Positions 1 through 9,820 of a DNA stretch of 64,000 nt are shown here, piece after piece. Both the position numbers and the translations under genes were made by a program. Location of the stretch: NCBI GenBank assembly GCA_963833115.1, contig CAWHWS010000002.1:930001-994000 (forward strand), read 5' to 3'. A model generated the notes under the pieces. That model worked only from the letters and a program-made list of their open reading frames with translations. It did not search any database and had not been told where the DNA came from. Each line of letters begins with the position of its first letter. Within the stretch, counting starts at the first letter, position 1. This DNA is from Hasllibacter sp963833115 (GTDB taxonomy: Bacteria > Pseudomonadota > Alphaproteobacteria > Rhodobacterales > Rhodobacteraceae).

Positions 1-542
1 GTGAGGTCGAACCCCGTCAGACGCCACGCCCCGTCCTCGGGCTCCAGCCGGAGCACGGCCCCGTAGGCGTTGCCCCGCATGTGGGTGTGCGCGTCGTGCC
101 CGACCTCGCCGATCACGGTCCAGCGGATGTCGGCGCGCATGGCGTCCCCGTCCTCGGCCCAGGTGCCCGACAGGACCCGTATCTCGTGGACGACCTGGTC
201 GGGCAGGCCGCCCGAGGCCAGGGCGCCGGCGCGTTCGAGATAGAGCGCCTCGAGCGCGTCGCCGGCCGCCACGCCCGCGAGGCCGTCGTAGATCTCGGCC
301 TCGCCCGTCGCGGCGAAGGCCTCGTAGATCCGCTCCAGCACGGCGGGGATCACGACATGGGCCTCGCGCACGAGGCCGGCGGCGTCCACGGGGGCCGCGA
401 GGCCGGGCGCCGGCCGGGCCTCGGCGGCGTCCGAGCCGCGCCAAGCCGGCACGGCGAGGAGAAGCGCCGCCAGCGCCGCGACCGCGATGAGCGCGAGGCC
501 CGTCCGAGCCGTGCGGCGCCGAGGTGCAGCGATCTGCGTCAT
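1..542 (-). CDS. Secreted or membrane-anchored protein of unknown function (3' end cut off by window edge)
   Basis: The reading frame starts at an ATG at 542 and runs off the left edge with no stop, about 180 residues visible. Residues about 14-33 form a hydrophobic segment (TGLALIAVAALAALLLAVPA) preceded by several arginines, so it is either a signal peptide or an N-terminal membrane anchor. The rest is acidic and soluble, with a stretch YDGLAGVAAGDALEALYLER followed by a likely beta-rich part (DIRWTVIGEVGHDAHTHMRG) that looks like a small ligand-binding or lipocalin-like fold. I do not recognise the family. Codon use is normal for the window, which supports a real gene. The C-terminus and downstream context are not visible. 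Confidence 0.6.
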   Translation of the reverse strand, partial: MTQIAAPRRRTARTGLALIAVAALAALLLAVPAWRGSDAAEARPAPGLAAPVDAAGLVREAHVVIPAVLERIYEAFAATGEAEIYDGLAGVAAGDALEALYLERAGALASGGLPDQVVHEIRVLSGTWAEDGDAMRADIRWTVIGEVGHDAHTHMRGNAYGAVLRLEPEDGAWRLTGFDL

Positions 543-1168
543 GCGGGCGAAGATAGCCGCGCGGCGCGTCCGGGCAATGGCCTTCGCCGGCCGAGGGGCG
601 ATGCCCCGGGACCGCGCCCGGGCCCGGGCGTCGCCCCTACGTCACGTATCCGCGGCAGGGGGCCGGTCGGCGGGGCATTTGCATTCGCGGTGCCCGTCGG
701 TAAGGTTTCGCGGGGGCGTGGTGGGGGTTCGGCATGCATCTGGCTCGGTTCGGGCGTGTTCGTCCGGCGCAGCCGCCGGCGGCCGCGGAGCGGATGCCGC
801 GCCCGTCGGAGGCGCCGGGGATCGAGCGTGACGACCGCGCTGGCCCGTCCTCGGGGCGCGGCGAGACGCCGGAGGTCCCGGTGGCCGGGGCGCCGCGGAT
901 GGGCGCCGATCGGGTGACGACGCGAGCGCCGACGCGATCGGGCGACGCCCTCCGGACGGCGGCCTCCGCGGCGCGGACGGGCCTCCACCGCCATGCCCCG
1001 CCGGAGGATCGGGCCGGGTCGGACGATCCGGGCCATGACGGGCCCGGCGACGGGCTCCTCGACGCGCTCCACGGCGCGACCGCCGAGACGCATCCCGGCG
1101 GGGCGAACCCGGCGGCGGCGCCGGGCCATGCCGACCGCGCGCCGGAGCCGGTCGCGCAGGCCGACGCG
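543..1168. other. No supportable gene; high-GC, probably decayed sequence
   Basis: All six frames are open for long stretches only because stop codons are rare at this GC. Translations here are arginine/proline/alanine-rich with no recognisable motif. It contains the upstream region of the minus-strand gene ending at 542 and runs into recognisable gene remnants from 1169 onward, so it is probably part of the same eroded segment. Confidence 0.4.
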
Positions 1169-1465
1169 ATGGACCCGCGGATCGATCGGACCGCGCCCGC
1201 GCCCTTCGCCGGCGGCTTCACCCGCCAGGAGCCGATCCCCGAAGCCGGGATCGCGGCCGCCGCCGAGGGGCTGCGCCTGCGGGCGCCGAACGTCGCGGGG
1301 CGGCTGGACGAGCTGCGCGCCGCGATCCTGCCGCCGCGGCTGGAGGCGCTGGACGGGAGGATCGCGGGCTGGACCGCCCGGCACGACCGCATCGCCGCCC
1401 GTCTGCGCGGCGTGCCGGGCCTGCGCCCACGTGGCCGGGCGCGTCCTCGGCGCCAGGGCGGTCGC
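1169..1465 (+). pseudogene. Remnant of a DegT/DnrJ/EryC1/StrS-type PLP aminotransferase, large internal deletion
   Basis: The frame beginning at ATG 1169 gives an N-terminal block GGFTRQEPIPEAGIAAAAEG that matches the start of DegT/DnrJ/EryC1 sugar-aminotransferase-like proteins as I know them (consensus like SFTQQEPIPEEGI). It is joined directly to a C-terminal-half block, PNVAGRLDELRAAILPPRLE followed by LDGRIAGWTARHDRIAARLR, which in intact members lies more than 200 residues later, after the PLP-lysine region. The cofactor-binding middle is therefore missing and the product cannot be functional. No stop codon has arisen, as expected at this GC. The assignment rests on recalled family motifs, not on a search. 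Confidence 0.5.
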
Positions 1466-1755
1466 ATGAGGACGGCCGGCGTCCGAGGGGGCATGGGCCC
1501 GGAGGCGGCCGTCCCCCTCGTGCGGCGCGTCGTCGGCGCGCCGGGCGCGGTCCGCGCGATGGGGCGGAGCGTCCCCTCGGCCGAGGCCGGCGCGCGCCCG
1601 ACCCGCGAGGCGCGGACGATGGCCGAGGCCGGCGCGCGGCGCGCGCGCGCCTGCCGCACGGAGTTCTCATCGGCGGCCGGGACGATCCCGGCCCCCGTCC
1701 CGGTCCTCGACGCGCTCGGCCTGCCGGCCGAGGCGGCGATCCGGCCCGCGCGAGA
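1466..1755 (+). pseudogene. Remnant of an aspartate/glutamate racemase family gene
   Basis: From ATG 1466 the product begins MRTAGVRGGMGPEAAVPLVR, which closely matches the family start (VGVLGGMGPEATVDLMRRV). About 60 residues later CRTEFSSAAGTIPAPVPVLD resembles the second catalytic-cysteine segment (consensus like CNTAHHYADAIRAAVSIPLLD), but the asparagine-threonine context is lost. The first cysteine region and the C-terminal third are absent, and the total is under half the usual ~230 residues. It lies immediately after the aminotransferase remnant and before the betaine-transporter gene, suggesting that a neighbouring pair of genes decayed together. The assignment is inferred from motifs only. 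Confidence 0.45.
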
Positions 1756-1821
1756 GGGGCGCGAGCCCCTGGCGCGCCCCGCCCGACGGGCGAACAATAA
1801 GATCAACAAGGAGACGACAGC

Positions 1822-2769
1822 ATGAAGACCACCATGACCGCCGCGGCGGCCCTCATGGCGCTGACCGGCGCCGCCTCATCGCAGGACATCGTGCTCGGGG
1901 TGCCGAACTGGCCGGCCGCGAGCGCCACGTCGAACATCCTCAAGATCGTGATCGAGGAGAATTTCGGCCTCGACGTCGAACTGCAGAACGGCACCAACCC
2001 GATCATCTTCGAGGCGATGGATTCGGGCTCCATGCACCTGCACCCCGAGGTGTGGCTGCCCAACCAGCAGAACCTGCACGACGAGTACGTGGACGAGCGC
2101 GGCACCGTCGTCATGAACGGGAACCCCGTGACGGCCCGGCAGGGCATGTGCGTCACCCGGCACACGGCGGACGCCTACGGGATCTCCTCGATCGACGACC
2201 TGACCGACCCCGACCTCACGGCCGCGTTCGACAAGGACGGCGACGGGCGGCCCGACCTCTGGATCGGCGCGCCGGGCTGGGCCTCGACGGCGATCGAGCG
2301 GGTCCGGGCGAAGTCCTACGGCTACGACCAGGTGATGGACCTCAAGGAGTACGACGGCACCGTCGCCTGGGGCGAGCTGGCCACCGCGTCGTCGAACGAC
2401 GAGCCCTGGATCGGCTTTTGCTACGAGCCGCACTTCATCTTCGCGGCCTACGACATGGTCTACCTCGACGAGCCCGAGCACGACCCCTCGACCTGGACGG
2501 TCCTGCAGCCGACCGAGCACCCCCAGTGGCTCGAGAAGTCCGAGGCCTCCACGGCGTGGAAGGGCGCGACGCTGCACCTGCATTACGCCGCCTCCCTGCG
2601 CGAGGACTACCCCGAGGTGGCCGCGATGCTCGACGCCTACTCGATCCCGCCCGATGTCCTGAGCGAGGCGGGCTACGCCCTCTCGATCGAGGACCAGCCG
2701 GTCGAGGAGTACGCGCGCCAGTGGGTCGACGCCAACGAGGACGTGATCCTCGGCTGGCTGACCGACTGA
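1822..2769 (+). CDS. Glycine-betaine/proline-type ABC transporter substrate-binding protein (OpuAC family)
   Basis: This 315-residue protein has a clear Sec signal peptide (residues 1-20, ending ALTGAASSQ) and belongs to the OpuAC/ProX class of periplasmic receptors for quaternary amines. Visible family features are the early ligand-site region VLGVPNWPAASATSNILK, the GSMHLHPEVWLPNQ segment and the tryptophan-containing C-terminal lobe (PWIGFCYEPHFIFAAYD). A ribosome-binding-like AAGGAGA lies just upstream of the ATG. It is the first gene of an operon with the ATPase and permease that follow, separated from them by two perfect stem-loops. The ligand is probably glycine betaine, proline betaine or a related osmolyte, but the exact substrate cannot be read from sequence. 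Confidence 0.9.
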   Translation: MKTTMTAAAALMALTGAASSQDIVLGVPNWPAASATSNILKIVIEENFGLDVELQNGTNPIIFEAMDSGSMHLHPEVWLPNQQNLHDEYVDERGTVVMNGNPVTARQGMCVTRHTADAYGISSIDDLTDPDLTAAFDKDGDGRPDLWIGAPGWASTAIERVRAKSYGYDQVMDLKEYDGTVAWGELATASSNDEPWIGFCYEPHFIFAAYDMVYLDEPEHDPSTWTVLQPTEHPQWLEKSEASTAWKGATLHLHYAASLREDYPEVAAMLDAYSIPPDVLSEAGYALSIEDQPVEEYARQWVDANEDVILGWLTD

Positions 2770-2816
2770 TCCGTCCGCGGGACGGACGCACGCCGCGGGG
2801 GCGCGCCCCCCGCGGC
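2770..2816 (+). promoter_or_regulatory. Two tandem stem-loops between binding-protein and ATPase genes
   Basis: TCCGTCC-GCG-GGACGGA (2770-2786) starts directly after the stop codon. A second GC stem (GCCGCGGGGG pairing with CCCCCGCGGC, 2792-2816) follows. Neither has a T-tract. The position fits an mRNA-stabilising or attenuating structure that allows more binding protein than transporter to be made. Confidence 0.6.
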
Positions 2817-2857
2817 GCCATGGGACGGCCGCCCCCGGGGCGGTGCTTGGGGGTGCC

Positions 2858-3889
2858 ATGACCGAGCGGGTGGTCGAGCTCGAGGGCGTCTGGAAGGTCT
2901 TCGGCCGCCGCGAGGCCGAGGCCCTCCGCGCGGCCCGGGACGAGGGCCTGACCAAGGCCGGGGCGCTCGCGCGCTTCGAGGCCGTGATCGGCGTGCGCGA
3001 CGCCAGCTTCTCGGTCGCGCGCGGCGAGGTGTTCTGCATCATGGGGCTGTCGGGTTCGGGCAAGTCGACCCTGGTGCGCCACGTGAACCGCCTGATCGAG
3101 CCGTCCGCGGGCACCATCCGCGTGCTGGGCGAGGATGTCGGCGCGATGAGCCCCAAGGCCCTGCGCGCGATGCGCTCGCGGCACATGGGGATGGTGTTCC
3201 AGCACATGGCGCTGATGCCGCACCGCTCCGTGCGCGACAACGTGGCCTACCCGCTGGAGATCCAGCGCGTCCCGAAGTCGAGGCGATGGGCGATCTCCGA
3301 GCATACGCTGGGGCTCGTCGACCTCGCGGGCTTCGAGGACCGTCTGCCGGCCGAGCTCTCGGGCGGGATGCAGCAGCGCGTCGGCATCGCCCGCGCGCTC
3401 GCCTCGGACCCCGAGATCCTGCTCATGGACGAGCCCTTCAGCGCGCTCGACCCCCTGATCCGGCTGCAGCTCCAGGACCAATTCAAGGCCCTCGTGCGAG
3501 ACCTGGGCAAGTCCACGCTCTTCATCACCCACGACCTCGACGAGGCGATCCGCATCGGCACGCGCATCGCGATCATGAAGGACGGCGTGATCGTGCAGGT
3601 CGGCACGCCCGAGGAGATCGTGACCCGGCCCGCCGACGACTACGTGCGCGAGTTCGTGCAGGGCATCTCCCGGCTCAAGCTGGTGAAGGCCCGCACCATC
3701 ATGACGCCCCTCGACGGGGCCGCCCCGCCCGCCGACGCGCCGCGCGTGGACGGGGAGGCCGACCTCGACGCGCTCATCGACGTCGCGGTGGGCACGCCGC
3801 ACCCGCTCGTGGTGCGCGAGGCGGGCCGCGACGTGGGCACCATCGACAAGACCGTGCTCCTGCGCGGCATCCAGGGGGGCAAGGCATGA
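2858..3889 (+). CDS. proV: Glycine-betaine/proline ABC transporter ATP-binding protein (ProV type)
   Basis: The 343-residue ABC ATPase energises osmolyte import from the cytoplasmic face. Visible motifs are Walker A GLSGSGKST (about residue 66), the signature LSGGMQQRVGIARA, Walker B ILLMDEPFSALDP and the switch histidine in FITHDLDEA. The ProV-type N-terminal extension before the first beta strand is present, and the last ~70 residues look like a short, degenerate CBS-type regulatory region. The chosen ATG at 2858 gives the conventional start TERVVELEGVWKVFG. The stop overlaps the permease start (ATGA), indicating translational coupling. Confidence 0.93.
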   Translation: MTERVVELEGVWKVFGRREAEALRAARDEGLTKAGALARFEAVIGVRDASFSVARGEVFCIMGLSGSGKSTLVRHVNRLIEPSAGTIRVLGEDVGAMSPKALRAMRSRHMGMVFQHMALMPHRSVRDNVAYPLEIQRVPKSRRWAISEHTLGLVDLAGFEDRLPAELSGGMQQRVGIARALASDPEILLMDEPFSALDPLIRLQLQDQFKALVRDLGKSTLFITHDLDEAIRIGTRIAIMKDGVIVQVGTPEEIVTRPADDYVREFVQGISRLKLVKARTIMTPLDGAAPPADAPRVDGEADLDALIDVAVGTPHPLVVREAGRDVGTIDKTVLLRGIQGGKA

Positions 3890-5466
3890 CCATGACCGTG
3901 GACGGGGCGCCGCCGGCGCCGGGGGGCGCGGCCCCGGCCGGCGCGGTGCGCGACGTCGTGGTGGACCGCGAGGCGCTGGACGCCTCCATCGCCGCGTTCG
4001 CGGGCCCGAACGCGGACTACTACGCCCGGGCCTTCCACGCGATCCACGACACCCTGGGCGCCGTCCCGCGGACGTTCAACCGCGCCGCGGCGCTGGCGGG
4101 CCCGTTCTGGGCCGCGGCGCGCGGCGCCTGGGGGATGTTCTGGGCGTTCCTGATCCTGGAGATCGTCGCCCTCGTGCAGATCGGCCGCGGCACCTGGGGC
4201 GAGCTCGGCGCCGCCGCCCTGGAGCAGGCGGAACGGCAGGCCGCGCGCGCCGCCGACTTCCAGGCGCGCGCCGATCGGGCGCTCGCCGCCGGCGAGGACG
4301 CCAGCCGGTTCGAGACGCTCGCCGGCAACCTCGGGCGGGCCGCCGAGCGGTCGCGCGAGGCGGCGGAGGCCGCCGCCGCCGACTCGGTGGCGATCCTGCT
4401 GCTGGGGCTGGGCCTGCTGCTGGCGCTGCGGTTGGTGCAGGCCGTGTACGCCAACGTCGCCTACGAGGCGCAGTACAGCCGCTGGCGGATCGACCCCGCG
4501 ACGGTGCCCTCGGGGCTGAGGCCGCGCAACCTGGCCCTCGGGCTGGCCATCGGGCTCATGGTCATCCCGCTGACGGTCTATCGGTTCACGGTGGAGGGCG
4601 TGCCCGGCTGGCTCATCGAGTTTCCTTCGGATCCTGACGTCTATGCCGGCTCGGCCCGTTGGCTGGAGGGGGTGATCGACGACGCGGCGCGGGGCGGGGC
4701 GGGGGCGTTCGACGGGATCGTCCTGGTGGTCCGGCGGGTGCTGGACGCGATCTCCCTGGCTCTGATCGGCACGCCCTGGATCGTGGTGATGGCCGTCATC
4801 CTCGTGGTCGGCTGGCGCGCGGCGGGGCCCCGGGTCGCGGTCTTCACGGCGGCCGCGCTCGCCTATGTCGCCCTCATGGGCTACTGGGAGATCGCGATGG
4901 AGACGGTCGCCCTCGTCGGCGCGGCCGTGGTGCTGTGCGTGGTCATCGGCATCCCGCTCGGCATCTGGTTCGGCAAGTCGCGCCGCGCCTACGCCGTCGC
5001 CGAGCCGGTGCTCGACCTGATGCAGACGCTGCCGGCCTTCGTCTACCTGATCCCGATCATCGCCTTCTTCGGCACCGGCAACCCGCCTGGCATCCTGGCC
5101 ACGATCATCTTCGGGATGCCGCCGGTGATCCGGCTGACGGCGCTCGGGATGCGCGGCGTGCCGGGGACGATCAAGGAGGCGGCCACCGCCTTCGGCGCCT
5201 CGCGCTGGCGGCTCCTGAAGGACGTGGAGCTGCCGCTGGCGCTGCCCTCGATCATGACGGGGGTGAACCAGACGATCCTGATGTGCCTGTCGATGGTGGT
5301 CATCATCTCCCTGATCGGCGGCGGCGGCCTCGGGCAGGTGATCCTGGAGGCGCTGCAGTTCGCCGCCAAGGGCCCGGGCCTCCTGGGCGGCTTCGCCATC
5401 CTCTTCGTCGCCATGGTCATCGACCGCATCGTCCAGGGCGCCTTCCGACGATCCAAGGACCGATGA
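3886..5466 (+). CDS. proW: Glycine-betaine/proline ABC transporter permease (ProW type) with long N-terminal region
   Basis: At 526 residues this permease is longer than enteric ProW. The C-terminal half carries the binding-protein-dependent permease domain, with the EAA-like loop IKEAATAFGASRWRLLKDVE and several membrane helices such as WEIAMETVALVGAAVVLCVV. The N-terminal ~250 residues contain a first hydrophobic helix (about 78-100), an alanine/glutamate-rich stretch likely to be a coiled coil (about 107-165) and two more helices. The ATG overlaps the proV stop by four bases. Together with the preceding two genes it forms a complete importer. Confidence 0.9.
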   Translation: MTMTVDGAPPAPGGAAPAGAVRDVVVDREALDASIAAFAGPNADYYARAFHAIHDTLGAVPRTFNRAAALAGPFWAAARGAWGMFWAFLILEIVALVQIGRGTWGELGAAALEQAERQAARAADFQARADRALAAGEDASRFETLAGNLGRAAERSREAAEAAAADSVAILLLGLGLLLALRLVQAVYANVAYEAQYSRWRIDPATVPSGLRPRNLALGLAIGLMVIPLTVYRFTVEGVPGWLIEFPSDPDVYAGSARWLEGVIDDAARGGAGAFDGIVLVVRRVLDAISLALIGTPWIVVMAVILVVGWRAAGPRVAVFTAAALAYVALMGYWEIAMETVALVGAAVVLCVVIGIPLGIWFGKSRRAYAVAEPVLDLMQTLPAFVYLIPIIAFFGTGNPPGILATIIFGMPPVIRLTALGMRGVPGTIKEAATAFGASRWRLLKDVELPLALPSIMTGVNQTILMCLSMVVIISLIGGGGLGQVILEALQFAAKGPGLLGGFAILFVAMVIDRIVQGAFRRSKDR

Positions 5467-5490
5467 CCCACACGGCGATGACATGCCACA

Positions 5491-5516
5491 GGGCGCCGGC
5501 GGGCGGGCGGGCGCCC
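5491..5516 (+). terminator. Possible hairpin terminator after the betaine-transporter operon
   Basis: GGGCGCC (5491-5497) pairs with GGCGCCC (5510-5516) across a 12-nt loop, in the 105-bp gap between two convergent operons. There is no T-run, so intrinsic termination is uncertain. Confidence 0.35.
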
Positions 5517-5571
5517 CCGTCGCCGCGCGCCTCCCCCGGTCGTCCGACGGAGCCATGACCCCGCACATGTC

Positions 5572-6567
5572 CTAAGCCGAGCTCGCCTGCACCTTCAGGC
5601 TCCCGGGAGGCGCGCGGCCCCCGAAGATGGCCGCGACCTCGTCAAGGGGGAGGCGGTGTGACACGAGGCGTCCGATGCGCTCGGCGTCGGCGCCCAAGGC
5701 CGCGATCGCCTCCGGGACGTTGTGGTTGAGCGAATGGGTGCCGGCGAGCGTGAGCTGCCGCCGGAAGACCTCGAACGGGGAGATCTCGATGCGCGCGCCG
5801 GAGGGGCACACGCCGAAGAACAGCGCCTTGCCCCCGCTCGCCGCGTAATCCGTGAGGCTGGCGGCGACGGCGGGCACGCCGGTCGCGTCGACCGCGAGGT
5901 CCACCCCGCGGCGCAGGCCCGCGAGCTCCGCGGAGCCAGGCGCGTGGGCGCCGAGGTCGAAGCCCGCCGCCAGGTCGAGCCGGGCCTCGTCGAGGTCGAC
6001 CATCGCCACGTCGTCCACCCCGCGTCCCTTCAGGGCGAGCGCCATCAGCAGCCCCATCGGCCCCGCGCCGAAGACGAGCGCGCTTCGGACCGAGGCGTCG
6101 AGCACCGCGCCGAGGCCGTTCAGGACGCAGCCCATCGGCTCGGCGAGGGCGGCGAGGGCGAAGGGCATATCGCCGATCGGGTGGAGGGCCGAGGCGGCGA
6201 CCACGCTGCGCTCGGCGAAGCCTCCATCCTGGGTGACGCCGTAGGCGCGCAGGGACTCGCACAGATGGGCGGCGCCTCGGCGGCAGGCGCGGCACCGGCC
6301 GCATTCGAGGTTCGGGTCCACCGCCACGCGCGTGCCGGGGGCGGGACCGTCCGTGCCGGGGCCGAGCTCGGCGACGATGCCGGCATACTCGTGGCCCGGC
6401 ACGACGGGGAAGGCGCCGGTCCCGTAGTTTGCGGCCAGCACCTCGAGGTCGGTATGGCAGATGCCGCTCGCGCGCACCTCGATCAGGGCCTCGCCCGGCC
6501 CGGGGCGCGGATCGGGGCGATCGACGACCGCGACCTCGCCCTTGGCGGGGAAGACGATCGCCTTCAT
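5572..6567 (-). CDS. Zinc-dependent medium-chain alcohol/polyol dehydrogenase
   Basis: This is a 331-residue member of the zinc MDR superfamily. Catalytic-zinc motifs are visible (SGICHTDLEV and GHEYAGIV), as are the structural-zinc cysteines (NLECGRCRACRRGAAHLC) and a Rossmann glycine motif (VFGAGPMGLLMALAL). It probably oxidises a sugar alcohol or related polyol with NAD. It is the last gene of the sorbitol/mannitol cluster and its ATG overlaps the end of the mannitol dehydrogenase gene by four bases, so it is co-translated with that pathway. The specific substrate is not determined by sequence; sorbitol, xylitol or L-iditol are candidates. Confidence 0.85.
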   Translation of the reverse strand: MKAIVFPAKGEVAVVDRPDPRPGPGEALIEVRASGICHTDLEVLAANYGTGAFPVVPGHEYAGIVAELGPGTDGPAPGTRVAVDPNLECGRCRACRRGAAHLCESLRAYGVTQDGGFAERSVVAASALHPIGDMPFALAALAEPMGCVLNGLGAVLDASVRSALVFGAGPMGLLMALALKGRGVDDVAMVDLDEARLDLAAGFDLGAHAPGSAELAGLRRGVDLAVDATGVPAVAASLTDYAASGGKALFFGVCPSGARIEISPFEVFRRQLTLAGTHSLNHNVPEAIAALGADAERIGRLVSHRLPLDEVAAIFGGRAPPGSLKVQASSA

Positions 6568-8051
6568 GCCGTCGCCTCGCCCAGGTAGCGGCGCAGCGCG
6601 GCGTCGGTCCCGCCCTCCCAGATCGCGGTCAGCCAGCGCTCGAAGGCTTCCGCGAAGCGCGGGGCGGCGGCGAGCTCGCCGTAGAGGCCCGGCTGCTCGA
6701 GCCAGGCGCGGGGGCGGGTGCGTGCCGCGCGCGCGGCGGCGGTGAGGTCGTCCCATATCGGGTCGTTCGGCGCGATCGCGCTGCCGTCCTCGCGGGTCCC
6801 CTCGCACATCCGCGCCCAGAGCGCCTCGGCGAGGGCGAGCCCCTCGACCGGCGTGCCGGCCGCGAGGGCGTCGCGGATCACGGGATGCAGGAAGCCGGGA
6901 TGGCGGGAGGAGCCGTCGAACGCCACGCGGCGCACGGTGTCCACGATGCGCGGGTTGGCGAAGCGCCGGGCGATGAGGCCGACATAGGCCGCAGGCGTCA
7001 TCCCGGGGACCGACGCGACATGGGGCACGATCTCCTCGGCGGCGATCCGGCGGAAGAGCGCGGCGATGCGCGCGTCCTCCATGCAGCCGGAGATCGTCTC
7101 GATCCCCAGGAGCTCGGCTGGATTGGCGAGGATCTGGTGGCCGGCGTTCAGGAGGCGGATCTTCATCGACTCGTAGCCGTGCACGTCGTCCGAGAACGTC
7201 GCGCCGGCCGCGTCCCAGGGCGGGCGACCGGCGCAGAACGCGTCCTCGATCACCCATTGGCGGAAATCCTCGTGGGTGACGGGGGCGGCGTCCTCGATGC
7301 CCAGGGAGCGCACCAGCGCCAGCTCGGCCGGACCGGTCGCGGGGGCGATGGAATCGACCATCGAGTTCGGAAACGTGCAGCGCGCGTCGATCCAGTCCGC
7401 GAGATCGGGGTCCGACAGCCGCGCCAGGGAGACCAGCGTGCGCCGCAGGATCGCGCCGTTGCCCTGGAGGTTGTCGCAGGACTGCGCCGTGAAGGGTCCG
7501 GCCCCGGCCTCCCGGCGCAGGCGCAGGGCCTCGATCATGGCGCCGAAGGCGGTCCGCGGGGTGCGGGGGTGCGCGGCGTCGTGGCGGATGTCGGGGTGAC
7601 CCGCGTCGAAGCCGCCGGTGGCCGCGTCCAGGAAGTAGCCGCCTTCGGTGACCGTCAGGGACACGATGCGGATGTCCGGCCGCGCCATGCGCGCGATCAG
7701 GGGGCCGTGACCCTCCTCGACCGGCACGAAGTCGATCATCGAGCCGATCACCTCGGCCGAGAGGCCTTCGGGCGACAGCTCGATCAGGGTGGTCAGGTGG
7801 TCCTGCGCGCGCAGGCGTTCGCGCATCGCGGCGTCCGGCGCGCGCACTCCGGCGCCGACGATGGCCCAGTCATGGGCCAGGCCCTTCTGCATGAGGCGGT
7901 GCAGGTACCACGCCTGGTGCGCGCGGTGGAAATTGCCCAGGCCGATATGCACGATCCCCGCCGTCAGGGCGGAACGGTCGTAGGTCGGGACGCTGACGGC
8001 CTCGGGCAGGCGCCCCAGCGCGGCGTCCGACAGGGGGATCAGCTCATCCAC
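6564..8051 (-). CDS. mtlK: Mannitol 2-dehydrogenase (polyol-specific long-chain dehydrogenase)
   Basis: The ~495-residue protein matches the mannitol/fructuronate dehydrogenase family, which converts D-mannitol to D-fructose with NAD. Diagnostic segments are IVHIGLGNFHRAHQAWYLHR (nucleotide-binding N-terminus), SLTVTEGGYFLD, CDNLQGNGAILR, TFPNSMVDSIAP and the catalytic lysine region MKIRLLNAGHQILA. Two GTG starts are possible, 8075 and 8051; 8051 gives DELIPLSDAALGRLP, closer to family length, and either overlaps the end of the sorbitol dehydrogenase gene. Gene order matches the smoEFGKS-mtlK operon known from Rhodobacter sphaeroides. Confidence 0.92.
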   Translation of the reverse strand: MDELIPLSDAALGRLPEAVSVPTYDRSALTAGIVHIGLGNFHRAHQAWYLHRLMQKGLAHDWAIVGAGVRAPDAAMRERLRAQDHLTTLIELSPEGLSAEVIGSMIDFVPVEEGHGPLIARMARPDIRIVSLTVTEGGYFLDAATGGFDAGHPDIRHDAAHPRTPRTAFGAMIEALRLRREAGAGPFTAQSCDNLQGNGAILRRTLVSLARLSDPDLADWIDARCTFPNSMVDSIAPATGPAELALVRSLGIEDAAPVTHEDFRQWVIEDAFCAGRPPWDAAGATFSDDVHGYESMKIRLLNAGHQILANPAELLGIETISGCMEDARIAALFRRIAAEEIVPHVASVPGMTPAAYVGLIARRFANPRIVDTVRRVAFDGSSRHPGFLHPVIRDALAAGTPVEGLALAEALWARMCEGTREDGSAIAPNDPIWDDLTAAARAARTRPRAWLEQPGLYGELAAAPRFAEAFERWLTAIWEGGTDAALRRYLGEATA

Positions 8052-8805
8052 TGGCCACCGTCCACGTTGTAGCACTGCGCGACGACGTAGTCGCTGTCGC
8101 TGGAGGCGAGGAAGACGGCCATCGGCGCGAGGTCGGCGGGAACGGCGAAGCGGCCCGCGGGCACGCCCGCCTCGACCTCGGCGCGCTTCTCGCCGAGCGG
8201 GCGACCTTCGAGCCGCGCGAACGTCGCGTCGACGTGCTCCCAGTGCGCGCCGTCGACGACGCCCGGGGCGATGGCGTTCACGTTGATGCCGTGCCTGATG
8301 AGGTCGAGCCCGGCCGACTGCGTGATCGAGATCACGGCCGCCTTGGTCGAGCAGTAGACCGCGACCAGCGGCTCGCCCCGGCGGCCGGCCTGGCTCGCCA
8401 TGTTAACGATCTTGCCGCCGTGCCCCTGGGCGATCATGCGCCGGGCGGCGGCCTGGAGGGTGAAGAGCGTGCCGGCGACGTTCACCGCGTAGAGCCGGTC
8501 GTAGGAGGCGCGGGTGACGTCGACGGTGGCGGCCGCGTCGAAGAGGGCGGCGTTGTTCACGAGGATGTCGATCCGGCCCGCATGCGCCACCACCGCGTCC
8601 ATCGCCGCCTCGATGCTGTCTTGGTCGCTCACGTCGATCCACACCGGGTAGGCGCCGGCGCCCAGCGCCTCCGCCGCGGCCTCGGCGGCCCCGAGGTCGA
8701 GGTCGCCCAGCGCCACGGTCGCGCCTTCGGCGAGATAGGCCTCCGCGAAGCCGAGGCCGATCCCCCGTGCGGCGCCGGTGATGAGAGCCGACTTCCCGTC
8801 CAGCC

Positions 8806-8809
<4 letters not shown>
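8039..8809 (-). CDS. smoS: Sorbitol (glucitol) dehydrogenase, short-chain dehydrogenase family
   Basis: A 256-residue SDR enzyme oxidising D-sorbitol to D-fructose, and galactitol to tagatose in the characterised Rhodobacter homologue. Visible elements are the cofactor loop TGAARGIGLG, an acidic residue after beta-2 (GDLDL, favouring NAD), NNAA, the catalytic YCSTK with preceding serine in NMASQ, and the C-terminal NVDGGQWMS typical of SmoS. The ATG overlaps the stop of the ATPase gene by four bases. Substrate assignment rests on its position between the transporter and mtlK. Confidence 0.9.
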
Positions 8810-9810
<1,001 letters not shown>

Positions 9811-9820
9811 GACGGTCTCC

